Source: Puniceicoccaceae bacterium Marseille-Q1082 (GTDB taxonomy: Bacteria; Verrucomicrobiota; Verrucomicrobiia; Opitutales; Intestinicryptomonadaceae). Taken from it: a stretch of DNA of 64,000 nucleotides. The translations under genes and the position numbers were made by a program. Numbering within the stretch: the stretch's first letter is position 1; each line of letters starts with the position of its first letter. Under the pieces are notes generated by a model. That model was not told the origin of the DNA and did not search any database. It saw only the letters and a program-made list of their open reading frames with translations. The stretch lies in NCBI GenBank assembly GCA_904424815.1, contig CAJGBI010000001.1, positions 1,507,671-1,571,670 on the forward strand, given 5' to 3'. Positions 49,530-57,634 of the stretch are shown in pieces.

Positions 49530-51113
49530 CTAATGGCTTGCGAGAGTCGCTATGAAAAATCCCGCGACCATCGCCGTGCCTATGACGCCCGCGACGTTCG
49601 GCCCCATCGCGTGCATCAGCAGGAAGTTTGCGGGATCGGCCTTCGCGCCCTCGACCTGCGATACGCGCGCGGCCATCGGAACGGCCGAGACGCCCGCAGA
49701 CCCTATGAGCGGGTTGATTTTTTCCCTCAGAAACAGGTTCATGCCCTTTGCCATCAAAACGCCCGCCGCAGTCGAGAATCCGAATGCGACCACCCCGAGC
49801 GCGAGGATGGAAAGCGTGTCCACGCGGATAAACCTGTCGCCCGTCATCGTTATGCCCACCGAAGTTCCGAGGAATACGGTGACGATGTTTATGGTCTCGT
49901 TCTGGGCCGCCTTGCTGAGGCGCTCGCAGACGCCGCACTCGCGTATGAAATTGCCGAGCATGAGCATTCCGATGAGCGCCGAGACGTCCGGGACGAGCAG
50001 TATGCAGAATATCGTGACGACCAGTGCGAAAATAAGCTTTTCGAGGCGCGAAACCTTGCGGAGGCTTTTCATGCGGATTTTGCGCTCGGCTTCCGTCGTT
50101 AGCGCGCGCATGATGGGCGGCTGGATTATCGGCACGAGCGCCATGTAGCTGTACGCCGCAACCGCAATCGGCGCGAGAATATGGGGCGCAAGCTTGTTTG
50201 AAATGAATATGGAAGTCGGGCCGTCCGCGCCGCCGATGATGCCGATTGAGGCGGCCTCCTGAGAGGTGAAGCCGAGCCATATTGCGCCTATGAAAGTCGC
50301 GAACACTCCGAACTGCGCCGCTCCTCCCAGAAGGAGCATTTTGGGGTTGGCGATGAGCGGGCCGAAGTCTGTGAGAGCCCCGACGCCGAGGAAGATGAGC
50401 GGCGGGAAGATTTCGAGCAGTACGCCCATCTGTATGTAATAATACAGCCCGCCCGTGCGCGCGCTGTACACGTCCACGAGCTTCTGGCCGTTGGCGACGG
50501 CATCTCCGGGCCTGGCGAGCACGGCGTCAACATCGCCGGTTGCGGAAGCCCAGACGAGCCTGTCCTCGCCTTTGAGGGAAAGCTCCCTGCCCTTGTAGCG
50601 CACGTTGAATACAACGCCGGCTTCGGCGGCTTCGAGCTCCGTCTGCGGATTGCCCTCCGCGGGGCGGACGACGCAGACCAAATCCGGAATGCCCTTCGAC
50701 TTTTTAAACGTGTCCTTACGCGCTTCCGCCGATGTGACGTCCTCGAGCATGGCGAAATACTCCGCCACGTCCGACTGCGCGGTTTCCTTTGAAAGCGCTA
50801 TGTCCGAAACTTTCGCGGGAACCTGGCGGACGACGCGCGGGGCGAAAACTTTCCCGCCCTTCTCGGCGAACACCGAAACAACCGCGCCCTTTGCGGGCGA
50901 AACCAAATAGGAGGCCGGCTTGTTTACAACCCCCTCCGTGGGAAGGTTTGCGAGCAGCGCGCCGAAAGCTATGGGAACGAGCAAAAGGGGCTCGAACTGC
51001 TTGAAAACCGCCAGATACAGGAGAACGCACACGACCGCCCACATGACTATCATGCGCCAGTCGACGTAAAAGAATCCCGTATCGAGAACCAAGTCGATTA
51101 AACTTTGCAACAT
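49530..51113 (-). CDS. mmdB: Na+-translocating methylmalonyl-CoA decarboxylase beta subunit, with inserted domain
   Basis: 527 residues from ATG 51113; an upstream frame adds six codons. N-terminal helix and [19 protein letters not shown]; from [35 protein letters not shown] the canonical OadB channel region, with [10 protein letters not shown] and [17 protein letters not shown]. Residues about 63-219 form the same insert as in the orphan OadB, more diverged than the channel domain: [15 protein letters not shown] and [25 protein letters not shown] again look like barrel halves. It carries Na+ outward, coupled to decarboxylation. Co-transcribed with mmdC, mmdD, mmdA and the epimerase gene. Confidence 0.9.
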   Translation of the reverse strand: MLQSLIDLVLDTGFFYVDWRMIVMWAVVCVLLYLAVFKQFEPLLLVPIAFGALLANLPTEGVVNKPASYLVSPAKGAVVSVFAEKGGKVFAPRVVRQVPAKVSDIALSKETAQSDVAEYFAMLEDVTSAEARKDTFKKSKGIPDLVCVVRPAEGNPQTELEAAEAGVVFNVRYKGRELSLKGEDRLVWASATGDVDAVLARPGDAVANGQKLVDVYSARTGGLYYYIQMGVLLEIFPPLIFLGVGALTDFGPLIANPKMLLLGGAAQFGVFATFIGAIWLGFTSQEAASIGIIGGADGPTSIFISNKLAPHILAPIAVAAYSYMALVPIIQPPIMRALTTEAERKIRMKSLRKVSRLEKLIFALVVTIFCILLVPDVSALIGMLMLGNFIRECGVCERLSKAAQNETINIVTVFLGTSVGITMTGDRFIRVDTLSILALGVVAFGFSTAAGVLMAKGMNLFLREKINPLIGSAGVSAVPMAARVSQVEGAKADPANFLLMHAMGPNVAGVIGTAMVAGFFIATLASH

Positions 51114-51199
51114 AGGAAAGAAATTTGGCAATAAAAGTTATGAAACGGACATTGGCGGGACGAAAAGCCGCCCGCCAATGCCACGAAATTTGCGAATTC

Positions 51200-51619
51200 T
51201 TAGCTGAGGCTCAGAAGGACTTCGCCCTCGTTCACGCTCTGGCCCGCGCTCACGCAAATCTTTGCCACAGTGCCGTCGGCGGGGGAGTTGACGGGGGTGT
51301 TCATCTTCATGGCCTCGAGCGTGACGAGCAAATCGCCCGCCTTGACCTGCTGGCCTTCCTTGACGTTTACAGCCACCACGACCGCCGCGAGGGGGCAGGC
51401 GACGTCGTTGGCGCCGGCCGGCGCGGGAGCCGCCTTCTTGGGGGCGGGAGCCGCGGGAGCGGCAGCGGGCGCCGAAACCACGGGAGCGGCAGCCGCGGGA
51501 GCGGGGGCAGCCGCGGGAGCGGGGGCCGCCGCGGGAGCGACGGACGCGATTCTCGAGCCGAGAATTTCAACTTCGACTTCGTACGTTTTGCCTTCTACTG
51601 TTATGCGCAACTTTTTCAT
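51200..51619 (-). CDS. mmdC: Biotin carboxyl carrier protein (mmdC-like)
   Basis: 139 residues. N-terminal MKKLRITVEGKTYEVEVE, a long Ala-Pro linker (about 28-70), and a biotinyl domain whose EAMKM motif holds the biotinylated Lys (LLVTLEAMKMNTPV). The AP-rich linker is the flexible arm between carboxyltransferase and membrane pump. It carries CO2 from the alpha subunit to the beta subunit. It lies 15 bases from the OadG-like gene. Confidence 0.92.
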   Translation of the reverse strand: MKKLRITVEGKTYEVEVEILGSRIASVAPAAAPAPAAAPAPAAAAPVVSAPAAAPAAPAPKKAAPAPAGANDVACPLAAVVVAVNVKEGQQVKAGDLLVTLEAMKMNTPVNSPADGTVAKICVSAGQSVNEGEVLLSLS

Positions 51620-51633
51620 AAAAACGGTTCCTT

Positions 51634-52071
51634 TTAATTGAATTTAACGGGTGTGTAATTTTTTGACGCAAAAATCTGCATTCTGCCCTGGCGCGCGAAA
51701 GACATGTCAGGTGCGGCGAGCTTCACGGATACGACCCTGCACTCCTCCTCGATAGCGACTGCCGCCGCCGCGGAAAGAACCGCGATCAGCTCGGCCCGCT
51801 CGTCGCGGAGCTCGGGGAGCACGGAGGCGACTGCCGCGGAAATAGCGAACGCGTGGCCTTCAGGAATCTCGTGCTTGGAAGCTGCCGCGGGTTTCGCTGC
51901 GGCGGGCTTGGAAGCCCCCCCCTGAGCGAGGGAGAAAAACTTTCCGATGAACGACGTCATTAGCGACAGGAACATCAGAACAAAAAGCACTACCAGAAAT
52001 CCGACAGCGGAAAACATTACCATCTGCTCGAAGTTCGGGTGCGCCGGAATCAATGTGGCGATTGTCTGCAT
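51634..52071 (-). CDS. mmdD: OadG-like membrane subunit with C-terminal soluble domain
   Basis: 145 residues. One membrane helix (FEQMVMFSAVGFLVVLFVLMFLSLMTSFIGKFF, roughly 15-45), then an Ala/Lys linker and a small C-terminal domain (HAFAISAAVASVLPELRDERAELIAVLSAAAAVAIEEE). The first 45 residues match the tiny orphan OadG at 36083, which lacks the extra domain. Delta/gamma subunits of this type hold the decarboxylase complex together on the membrane. Confidence 0.85.
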   Translation of the reverse strand: MQTIATLIPAHPNFEQMVMFSAVGFLVVLFVLMFLSLMTSFIGKFFSLAQGGASKPAAAKPAAASKHEIPEGHAFAISAAVASVLPELRDERAELIAVLSAAAAVAIEEECRVVSVKLAAPDMSFARQGRMQIFASKNYTPVKFN

Positions 52072-52171
52072 AAGCTTTCCTTATTTTGCCCTCCCGCAAC
52101 TCCACCCGCTGCCGCCGGCGCCCGTGCGGCGCGGCCGGCGGATGCGGCGGCGGATTCGGGGGCGGGCGGTC

Positions 52172-53725
52172 TTACATGGGAATGTTGCCGTGCTTTTTGG
52201 GCATGCGGGTTTGGCGCTTTCCTATCGTGGCCCTGAGCGCGTGCGCGATGACGCCGCGCGTTTCGGCGGGCTCTATGACGTCGGTTATCATTCCCTTTTC
52301 CGCGGCCTGGTAGGGGCTTTCAAACTTCTCGCTGTACTCGGCGCGCAATTTGGCGGCGAGCTCCTGCGGGTTTTCGGCGGTTTTGAGCTCCTTGCCGTAG
52401 AGCACGTTCACGGCGCCCTTTGCGCCCATGACGGCGATTTCGGCGGTCGGCCATGCGAACACCATGTCGGCGCCCATGTCGACGCAGCACATAGCAAGAT
52501 ACGCGCCGCCGTAGGCCTTGCGCATGATGAGGGTAATCTTGGGAACCGTCGCCGAGGCGTAGGCAAACAGCATCTTGGCGCCGTGGCGGATAATGCCGCC
52601 CCTCTCCTGCGCGAGCCCCGGCATGAACCCGGGAACGTCCACGAGGTTGACGATCGGCACGTTGAAGGCGTTGCAGGTGCGGATGAAGCGCGAAGCCTTG
52701 TCGGAGGCGTCGATGTCGAGGCACCCCGCCTTGTATGCGGGCTGGTTGGCGATAATGCCGGCGACTATCCCCTGGAAGCGCGCAAACCCCACAACTATGT
52801 TGCGGGCAAAAGAGCCCTGTATCTCGAAAAATTCGCCGTTGTCCACAATTCTGTTGATTACCTTGTAGACGTCGAGAGCCTCTTTGGAAGTCTCGGGGAC
52901 GATTTCGTTGAGCTCGGGGTCGTAGGTCTTTTCGAGCGGCACGGAGAAGTCGTGCGGGGGCTCCTGCATATTGTTGGACGGCAGGTAAGACAGCAGCTTG
53001 GCGGCGAGCTCGAGCGCGTGGCGGTCGTCGTTGGCAACCAAATGTATGTTGCCGGAAACCGTCGCGTGGGCGTCGGCGGTGGCGAACATTTCAAGGGCCG
53101 CCTCCTCGCCCGTGGCGGCCTTGATGACCTGCGGGCCGCAGATGAAGAGGTTGGAGTTCTTCTTCGTCATTATGATGAAGTCCATCAGCGCGGGGCTGTA
53201 CGCCGCTCCGCCCGCGCAGGGGCCGGCGATAATCGAAACCTGCGGCACGACGCCCGAAAGGTTGACGTTCTGCCAGAAGATTTTTCCGTAGCCGGAGAGG
53301 GATTCAACGCCCTCCTGAATGCGCGCGCCGCCCGAGTCGTTGACGCCGATTACGGGCATTCCGTTTTCGCCGGCAAACTTCATGAGGTCGCAGATTTTCT
53401 TGGCGTGGTTGGAGCCGAGCGACCCGCCGGCGACCGTGAAGTCCTGGCTGAACGCCGCGACCTGCCTGCCGTTGACGGTTCCGATGCCGCACACTATGCC
53501 GTCGGTGGGGAGGACTTTCTTCTCCATGCCAAAGTTGTGGCAGTTGTGCTGGACGTGCATTCCGAACTCCATGAAAGAGCCCGCGTCGAACAGGGCTTCA
53601 ATCCTGTCGCGGGCCGTCATGAGGCCCTTCTGGCGGCGGGCTTCAAGTTTAGCCTTTCCGCCCGCATTGTACGCCTCTTCGCGGCGCCTTGCGAGCTCTT
53701 CCATCAATTTTTTTGCTATGGCCAT
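52172..53725 (-). CDS. mmdA: Methylmalonyl-CoA decarboxylase alpha subunit (carboxyltransferase)
   Basis: 517 residues, usual for MmdA/PccB. Acyl-CoA carboxyltransferase folds: DRIEALFDAGSFMEFG, GGSLGSNHAKKICDLMKFAGENGMPVIGVNDSGGARIQEG, IIAGPCAGGAAYSPALMDFIIM in the N-half; FNVPIVNLVDVPGFMPGLAQERGGIIRHGAKMLFAYA, MRKAYGGAYLAMCC and WPTAEIAVMGAKGAVNVL in the C-half, with both oxyanion Gly-Gly motifs. Transfers the carboxyl of (S)-methylmalonyl-CoA to biotin. Neighbours (epimerase upstream, biotin carrier and sodium pump downstream) favour decarboxylase rather than propionyl-CoA carboxylase. No biotin carboxylase gene is seen here. Confidence 0.92.
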   Translation of the reverse strand: MAIAKKLMEELARRREEAYNAGGKAKLEARRQKGLMTARDRIEALFDAGSFMEFGMHVQHNCHNFGMEKKVLPTDGIVCGIGTVNGRQVAAFSQDFTVAGGSLGSNHAKKICDLMKFAGENGMPVIGVNDSGGARIQEGVESLSGYGKIFWQNVNLSGVVPQVSIIAGPCAGGAAYSPALMDFIIMTKKNSNLFICGPQVIKAATGEEAALEMFATADAHATVSGNIHLVANDDRHALELAAKLLSYLPSNNMQEPPHDFSVPLEKTYDPELNEIVPETSKEALDVYKVINRIVDNGEFFEIQGSFARNIVVGFARFQGIVAGIIANQPAYKAGCLDIDASDKASRFIRTCNAFNVPIVNLVDVPGFMPGLAQERGGIIRHGAKMLFAYASATVPKITLIMRKAYGGAYLAMCCVDMGADMVFAWPTAEIAVMGAKGAVNVLYGKELKTAENPQELAAKLRAEYSEKFESPYQAAEKGMITDVIEPAETRGVIAHALRATIGKRQTRMPKKHGNIPM

Positions 53726-53809
53726 TTTAAATTAAGGTTTCGATGAGTGTTGTTTAAAAAATCCCGGGGTTTGCCGCGCGGCAAACCCGCGCTTCCCGCA
53801 AAAACGGGG

Positions 53810-54229
53810 CTATTTGCAACCGCAGTCGCCGTCCTGGCAGAATTCGGTGAGAACCCCCTTGGTGAACTTGGGGTGCAGGAACGCTATTTTCTTGGCGTGG
53901 GCGCCGATTTTGGGCTCCTCGTTTATGAGGCCGACCCCCTGGGCCTTGGCGTGGGCGAGGTCGGAGACGATATCGTCGGTGTTGAAAGCGACGTGGTGAA
54001 CTCCGCCGTGGGGGTTCTTTTCCAGAAACTTGGCTATTGGGCTGTCGGGCGAAGTGGGCTCGAGCAGCTCGATGTGAACCCCGCCGATGGAGAAGAAAGC
54101 CGTCTTGACTTTCTGGTCGGCGACTTCCTCGACGCCCTCGCACTTGAGTCCGAGAACGTTTTCGTAATAGGGAACCGCATCGTCAATCGATTTAACGGCG
54201 ATGCCGAGATGGTCAATTTTCTTCAGCAT
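53810..54229 (-). CDS. mce: Methylmalonyl-CoA epimerase
   Basis: 139 residues, vicinal oxygen chelate fold. HLGIAVKSIDDAVPYYENVLGL holds the first His; IGGVHIELLEPTSPDSPIAKFL and HGGVHHVAFNTDDI supply further metal ligands; LTEFCQ ends with the last Glu. Converts (R)- to (S)-methylmalonyl-CoA so that the decarboxylase can act. First gene of the leftward mce-mmdADCB-CoA-transferase operon. The C-terminal CQDGDCGCK is Cys-rich, a short extra tail compared with usual. A methylmalonyl-CoA mutase is needed but not in this window. Confidence 0.92.
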   Translation of the reverse strand: MLKKIDHLGIAVKSIDDAVPYYENVLGLKCEGVEEVADQKVKTAFFSIGGVHIELLEPTSPDSPIAKFLEKNPHGGVHHVAFNTDDIVSDLAHAKAQGVGLINEEPKIGAHAKKIAFLHPKFTKGVLTEFCQDGDCGCK

Positions 54230-54393
54230 AATAATAACCTTTTTTTTAAAAAATTGCGCCGATTACCTCACTTGCGGCAAATTTTGTCAACACTTTTATG
54301 ACGCGCCGCGCATGCGGGCGGGAAACGGATCGGCGGGAATTTTCGCTCGCGCTTGCAACGGGCGCCCGCGCCTCGCCTTTCCACTCCGAAACG

Positions 54394-54430
54394 AAAAAAA
54401 TCCGGAGCGGAGGCGTGCGCTCCGCTCCGG
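54394..54430 (-). terminator. Intrinsic terminator of gpmA
   Basis: On the minus strand, perfect 11-bp stem CCGGAGCGGAG/CTCCGCTCCGG with a seven-base loop, followed by A and seven T's. A second perfect palindrome GCGCCCGAAAG/CTTTCGGGCGC lies just before it (about 54443-54464). Confidence 0.85.
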
Positions 54431-54491
54431 AAAAGGCGCCGCGCCCGAAAGCTTTCGGGCGCGCGGGGGAAAAGCCGGAAAAAACCGCCCG

Positions 54492-55226
54492 TCAGGAGAG
54501 CAAAATTCCTCTGAATCCCGCGCCTCCCCCGCAATCCGAAGCCCGCCGGCCGCGGCCGGCGGGCTCGAGGGACGAGTCGAACTCGTAAAGAATCGGGACG
54601 CCCGTCGGTATTTCAAATCCGGCGATTTCGTCGTCGCCCATGCCGTCGAGAAATTTGACGAGCCCCCTAAGGCTGTTGCCGTGGGCTGACACTATGGCGT
54701 CCGCGCCTCCGGCTAGCGCCGGCGCTATGCGGTCGAACCAAAACGGCAGAACGCGCGCGACGGCGTCTTGCAGGGACTCGCCTAACGGCAACGCCCTGCA
54801 ATCAATGCCTGCGTACTTTTCCTCAAAGCGGGGGTTTCGCGGGTCGTCGCTCCGCAGGAGGGGCGGCCTTGCTGCGTAGCTCCTGCGCCATATCCTGACC
54901 TGCTCCTCGCCGTGCTTCGCAACGGTTTCCGCCTTGTCGAGACCCTGCAAGGCCCCGTAATGGCGCTCGTTGAGCCTCCAGCTCTTCTCGAGCGGAACCC
55001 ACATCCTGCCCGAAACGCGCGAGACTATGTTCCAAGTCTCGACGGCGCGCCTTAAAACCGACGTGAACGCGACCGCGGGGCGCAAGCCCTCGCGGCTCAA
55101 AATTCTGCCGGCGTTTTCGGCCTCAGCCATTCCCGCGTCGGACAAGCCGACGTCGGTCCAGCCGGTAAACCGGTTTTCCAGATTCCACTCGCTCTGGCCG
55201 TGCCTCAAAAGTATAAGTTTGGACAT
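54492..55226 (-). CDS. gpmA: 2,3-bisphosphoglycerate-dependent phosphoglycerate mutase
   Basis: About 244 residues from ATG 55226 (MSKLILLRHGQSEWN); the frame extends far upstream, but those codons do not look like a mutase. The catalytic His motif LLRHGQSEWNLENRFTGWTDVGLS, then LNERHYGALQGLDKAE, and the second catalytic His in IVSAHGNSLRGLVKFLDG are typical of dPGM. Glycolytic 3-phosphoglycerate to 2-phosphoglycerate conversion. The C-terminal 25 residues are Gly/Arg-rich and lengthen the usual end. Single gene with its own terminator. Confidence 0.93.
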   Translation of the reverse strand: MSKLILLRHGQSEWNLENRFTGWTDVGLSDAGMAEAENAGRILSREGLRPAVAFTSVLRRAVETWNIVSRVSGRMWVPLEKSWRLNERHYGALQGLDKAETVAKHGEEQVRIWRRSYAARPPLLRSDDPRNPRFEEKYAGIDCRALPLGESLQDAVARVLPFWFDRIAPALAGGADAIVSAHGNSLRGLVKFLDGMGDDEIAGFEIPTGVPILYEFDSSLEPAGRGRRASDCGGGAGFRGILLS

Positions 55227-55264
55227 GCGGCTTTCGACAGCGTAAAAAACGTTTTGTTCGGAAC

Positions 55265-55939
55265 TCAAACGCCGGCCGCAAGCGCGGCGAGCGAAAACAG
55301 GGCCGCGGCAATCAGCGCATTGCGCCCAAAATGCGGGTATTCCTCGCGCACCGACCTGCGGAGAATCCCGAAAAACTCCGCGCGGGAAAGCTCGTCGCGC
55401 CACAGCCCCTCCCCCTTCGGGGGATTGTCCGAAAACGAACGCACCGCGAGCGTCCAGAAGAGAAAAAACAGCGCCGCGTTTATAGCCGCCGCCCCCAATC
55501 CGTACGGTGAAAACCCGCCTGAAAAAACCTTAACCGCAAATTGGAAAATCGGGAGAAGAAAGGCGGCCGCCACCGCAATCTTCCAGACCGCGCAATACTG
55601 CGGGGCGCCCATGGGGGCGTTGCGCACCGCGCGCGCGAAAATATATATTAAGAGCCACTCGGCGGCAAACGCCGCGCACGAGAGCGCTGCGGAATTGAAG
55701 GCGAAAACGAACGCCCCCGCGACGCTCCGCAGGGCGTGGGACGCCGCCGCCGCCCGCGATTCAAAAACAAATCCCGAACCGTTCAAAAAGGTTTCCGCCG
55801 CTGCGCAGGCCAACCTCCACGCCCCGAACGCGAACCCAGAAAATGCGCCCGCTAGCAACCCCAAAAAGAGCGTCCGCCCAACGAGCGATTTCGGCAGGGC
55901 GCATATTCGGGGCAATCCTTTTGGATTCGCATTTTCCAC
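55265..55939 (-). CDS. Hypothetical integral membrane protein
   Basis: 224 residues starting at GTG 55939. About five hydrophobic helices (around 20-45, 75-105, 120-140, 150-170 and at the end 205-222), with a short charged loop RSFSDNPPKGEGLWRDELSRAEFFGILRR before the last. High Ala content like the neighbours. No family recognised. It precedes gpmA on the same strand with 38 bases between, so they may share a transcript. Confidence 0.6.
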   Translation of the reverse strand: MENANPKGLPRICALPKSLVGRTLFLGLLAGAFSGFAFGAWRLACAAAETFLNGSGFVFESRAAAASHALRSVAGAFVFAFNSAALSCAAFAAEWLLIYIFARAVRNAPMGAPQYCAVWKIAVAAAFLLPIFQFAVKVFSGGFSPYGLGAAAINAALFFLFWTLAVRSFSDNPPKGEGLWRDELSRAEFFGILRRSVREEYPHFGRNALIAAALFSLAALAAGV

Positions 55940-56096
55940 GCATCAAATATCGCTCCCTTACCCTCAAAAGGCAAGCGTATTTTGAAGCTTAATGTCAAAA
56001 TATTCCAAATAAAAACTACTTGCGTGCATTGCAATTTTGGAATACTTCCTCTAACATATAAAGCGATTCAACGCATATCGCACAAAAGGAATACAT

Positions 56097-57398
56097 ATGA
56101 CAAGAAACGACTTTATAAAAACGGCGGCCCTCGCGGGGGCGGCGGGGCTTGCCATGCCGAAATTCTCGTTCGGCGCGGCAAAGGGTTCGGACAGGATAAA
56201 AATAGCAATCGTCGGCTGCGGCGGGCGCGGAACGGACGCGCTCAGAAACATGATCTCCGCCGACAAGAACATCGAGATCGTCGCCGCGGCAGACCTCTAT
56301 TCGGAAAGGATCGCCGCGTGCGCCGAAAGCGTCAAAAAATTCGCCAAAGGCGCTGGGCTCAATCCGGACGAAATCTGGAAAGTATCGCCCGACACCTCCT
56401 TTACCGGCCTCGACGCGATAGACAAGGCATTGCAGACCGACGCCGACGTCGTCGCCCTCGTCACCCCTCCGGTATTCCGCACTTCTCACATAGAAAAGGC
56501 GCTCAACGCCAACAAGCACGTGTTCGCCGAAAAGCCGATATGCATCGACTGCGTGCAGCTCAGAAAAATCTACGACGAGCTTATTCCGCTCGCCGACAAG
56601 AAGGGCCTGAATGTGCTCTGCGGAACACAAATGCGCTACCAGACCGCCATCAGGGAGGCCGTTGACCGCGTCCGCGACGGGCAGATAGGCGACATCACCT
56701 CCGTCGTCTGCCTGCGCTACGAACCCACCTACCTCACGGGCTGGTACGAAGTCCCCGACAGCCTCGAGCCCGAAGACGTGCGATACCAGCTGCTAAGGTG
56801 GCTCGCGTTTACGTGGACTTCCGGAGACCAGTTTGTGGAGCAGTACATCCACAACCTCGACCTCGCCCTGTGGGCGATCGGCAAGCTCCCCGTCGAAGTG
56901 GTGGGCAGCGGCGGCAGGCAGACGGACATACCCTACCCGAAATTCGGCGACAGGCAGTCAAACACGCACGCGCACTTCGAGTTCGACGGCGGAATTTCCC
57001 TCACGGCGGCTTGCCGCCAGGAAAACGGAACCTCGCCCTTCAGCCCTCTAAAAGTGTACGGCACGAAGGGTGTTTTGGACATGACTTTCGGAAGGCAGAC
57101 CATCACGGGCGAAAAGCCGTGGAAATCCGAAATGCCCAAAAAGCAGGCGCTCGTCTGCGAGCACGAAGCGCTCTTCGGCGCGCTCAGAAGCGGCGGGCAT
57201 CTCAACACGATGAAGCAGTGCGCGGATTCGTGCTTTGTCGCAATAGCGGGGCGCGAAGCCTCCTATGCGGGCAAGAGGGTGAAAACCGCGTGGTTTAGGG
57301 AAAAATCCCGCCTGAGCCTGCTGCCCGAAAACCTTTCCCTCGACGCGAAAAAGCCTGTCGCGCCGATACCGAACCCGACAAACTACAAGCTCGTATAA
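56097..57398 (+). CDS. Exported Gfo/Idh/MocA-family oxidoreductase
   Basis: 433 residues. N-terminal MTRNDFIKTAALAGAAGLAMPKFSFGA resembles a Tat signal but has a single Arg (RND) in place of the usual RR, so export might be inefficient or through Sec. Rossmann motif IKIAIVGCGGRGTDALRNM, then DVVALVTPPVFRTSHIEKALNANKHVFAEKPICID, EQYIHNLDLALWAIGKLPVEV in the C-terminal domain. Secreted members are common in Verrucomicrobiota and Planctomycetota and act on sugars or polyols. A ribosome-binding site AAGGA and a TATAAA -10 precede it. It is followed by a sodium/solute symporter gene, perhaps for the same substrate. Confidence 0.85.
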   Translation: MTRNDFIKTAALAGAAGLAMPKFSFGAAKGSDRIKIAIVGCGGRGTDALRNMISADKNIEIVAAADLYSERIAACAESVKKFAKGAGLNPDEIWKVSPDTSFTGLDAIDKALQTDADVVALVTPPVFRTSHIEKALNANKHVFAEKPICIDCVQLRKIYDELIPLADKKGLNVLCGTQMRYQTAIREAVDRVRDGQIGDITSVVCLRYEPTYLTGWYEVPDSLEPEDVRYQLLRWLAFTWTSGDQFVEQYIHNLDLALWAIGKLPVEVVGSGGRQTDIPYPKFGDRQSNTHAHFEFDGGISLTAACRQENGTSPFSPLKVYGTKGVLDMTFGRQTITGEKPWKSEMPKKQALVCEHEALFGALRSGGHLNTMKQCADSCFVAIAGREASYAGKRVKTAWFREKSRLSLLPENLSLDAKKPVAPIPNPTNYKLV

Positions 57399-57634
57399 GC
57401 CTATGCCGGGCTTGACCGAAAACGCCGCAACTCCAAAGGAACGGCGTTTTTTTTCAGCGCGAGACGGGAAGATCCGCCCCGGCCGCCGCGAACCCAAGCA
57501 TGCGGAAAATCTCCGGCCGCCTCCCCGCGCGCCGGTCTCGCGCGGCGCGGCAAACGGAGCGGGCGCGGCGCGCGGAATGCGGCGGCCACAATAGTGTTGA
57601 AAACGGGAAAAAATTCCTGCAATCTCGTCTCATT

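Noticed and set aside
51947-53746. Plus-strand 599-codon open frame opposite mmdA
   Set aside because: Antisense shadow of a strongly conserved carboxyltransferase gene; no domain of its own.
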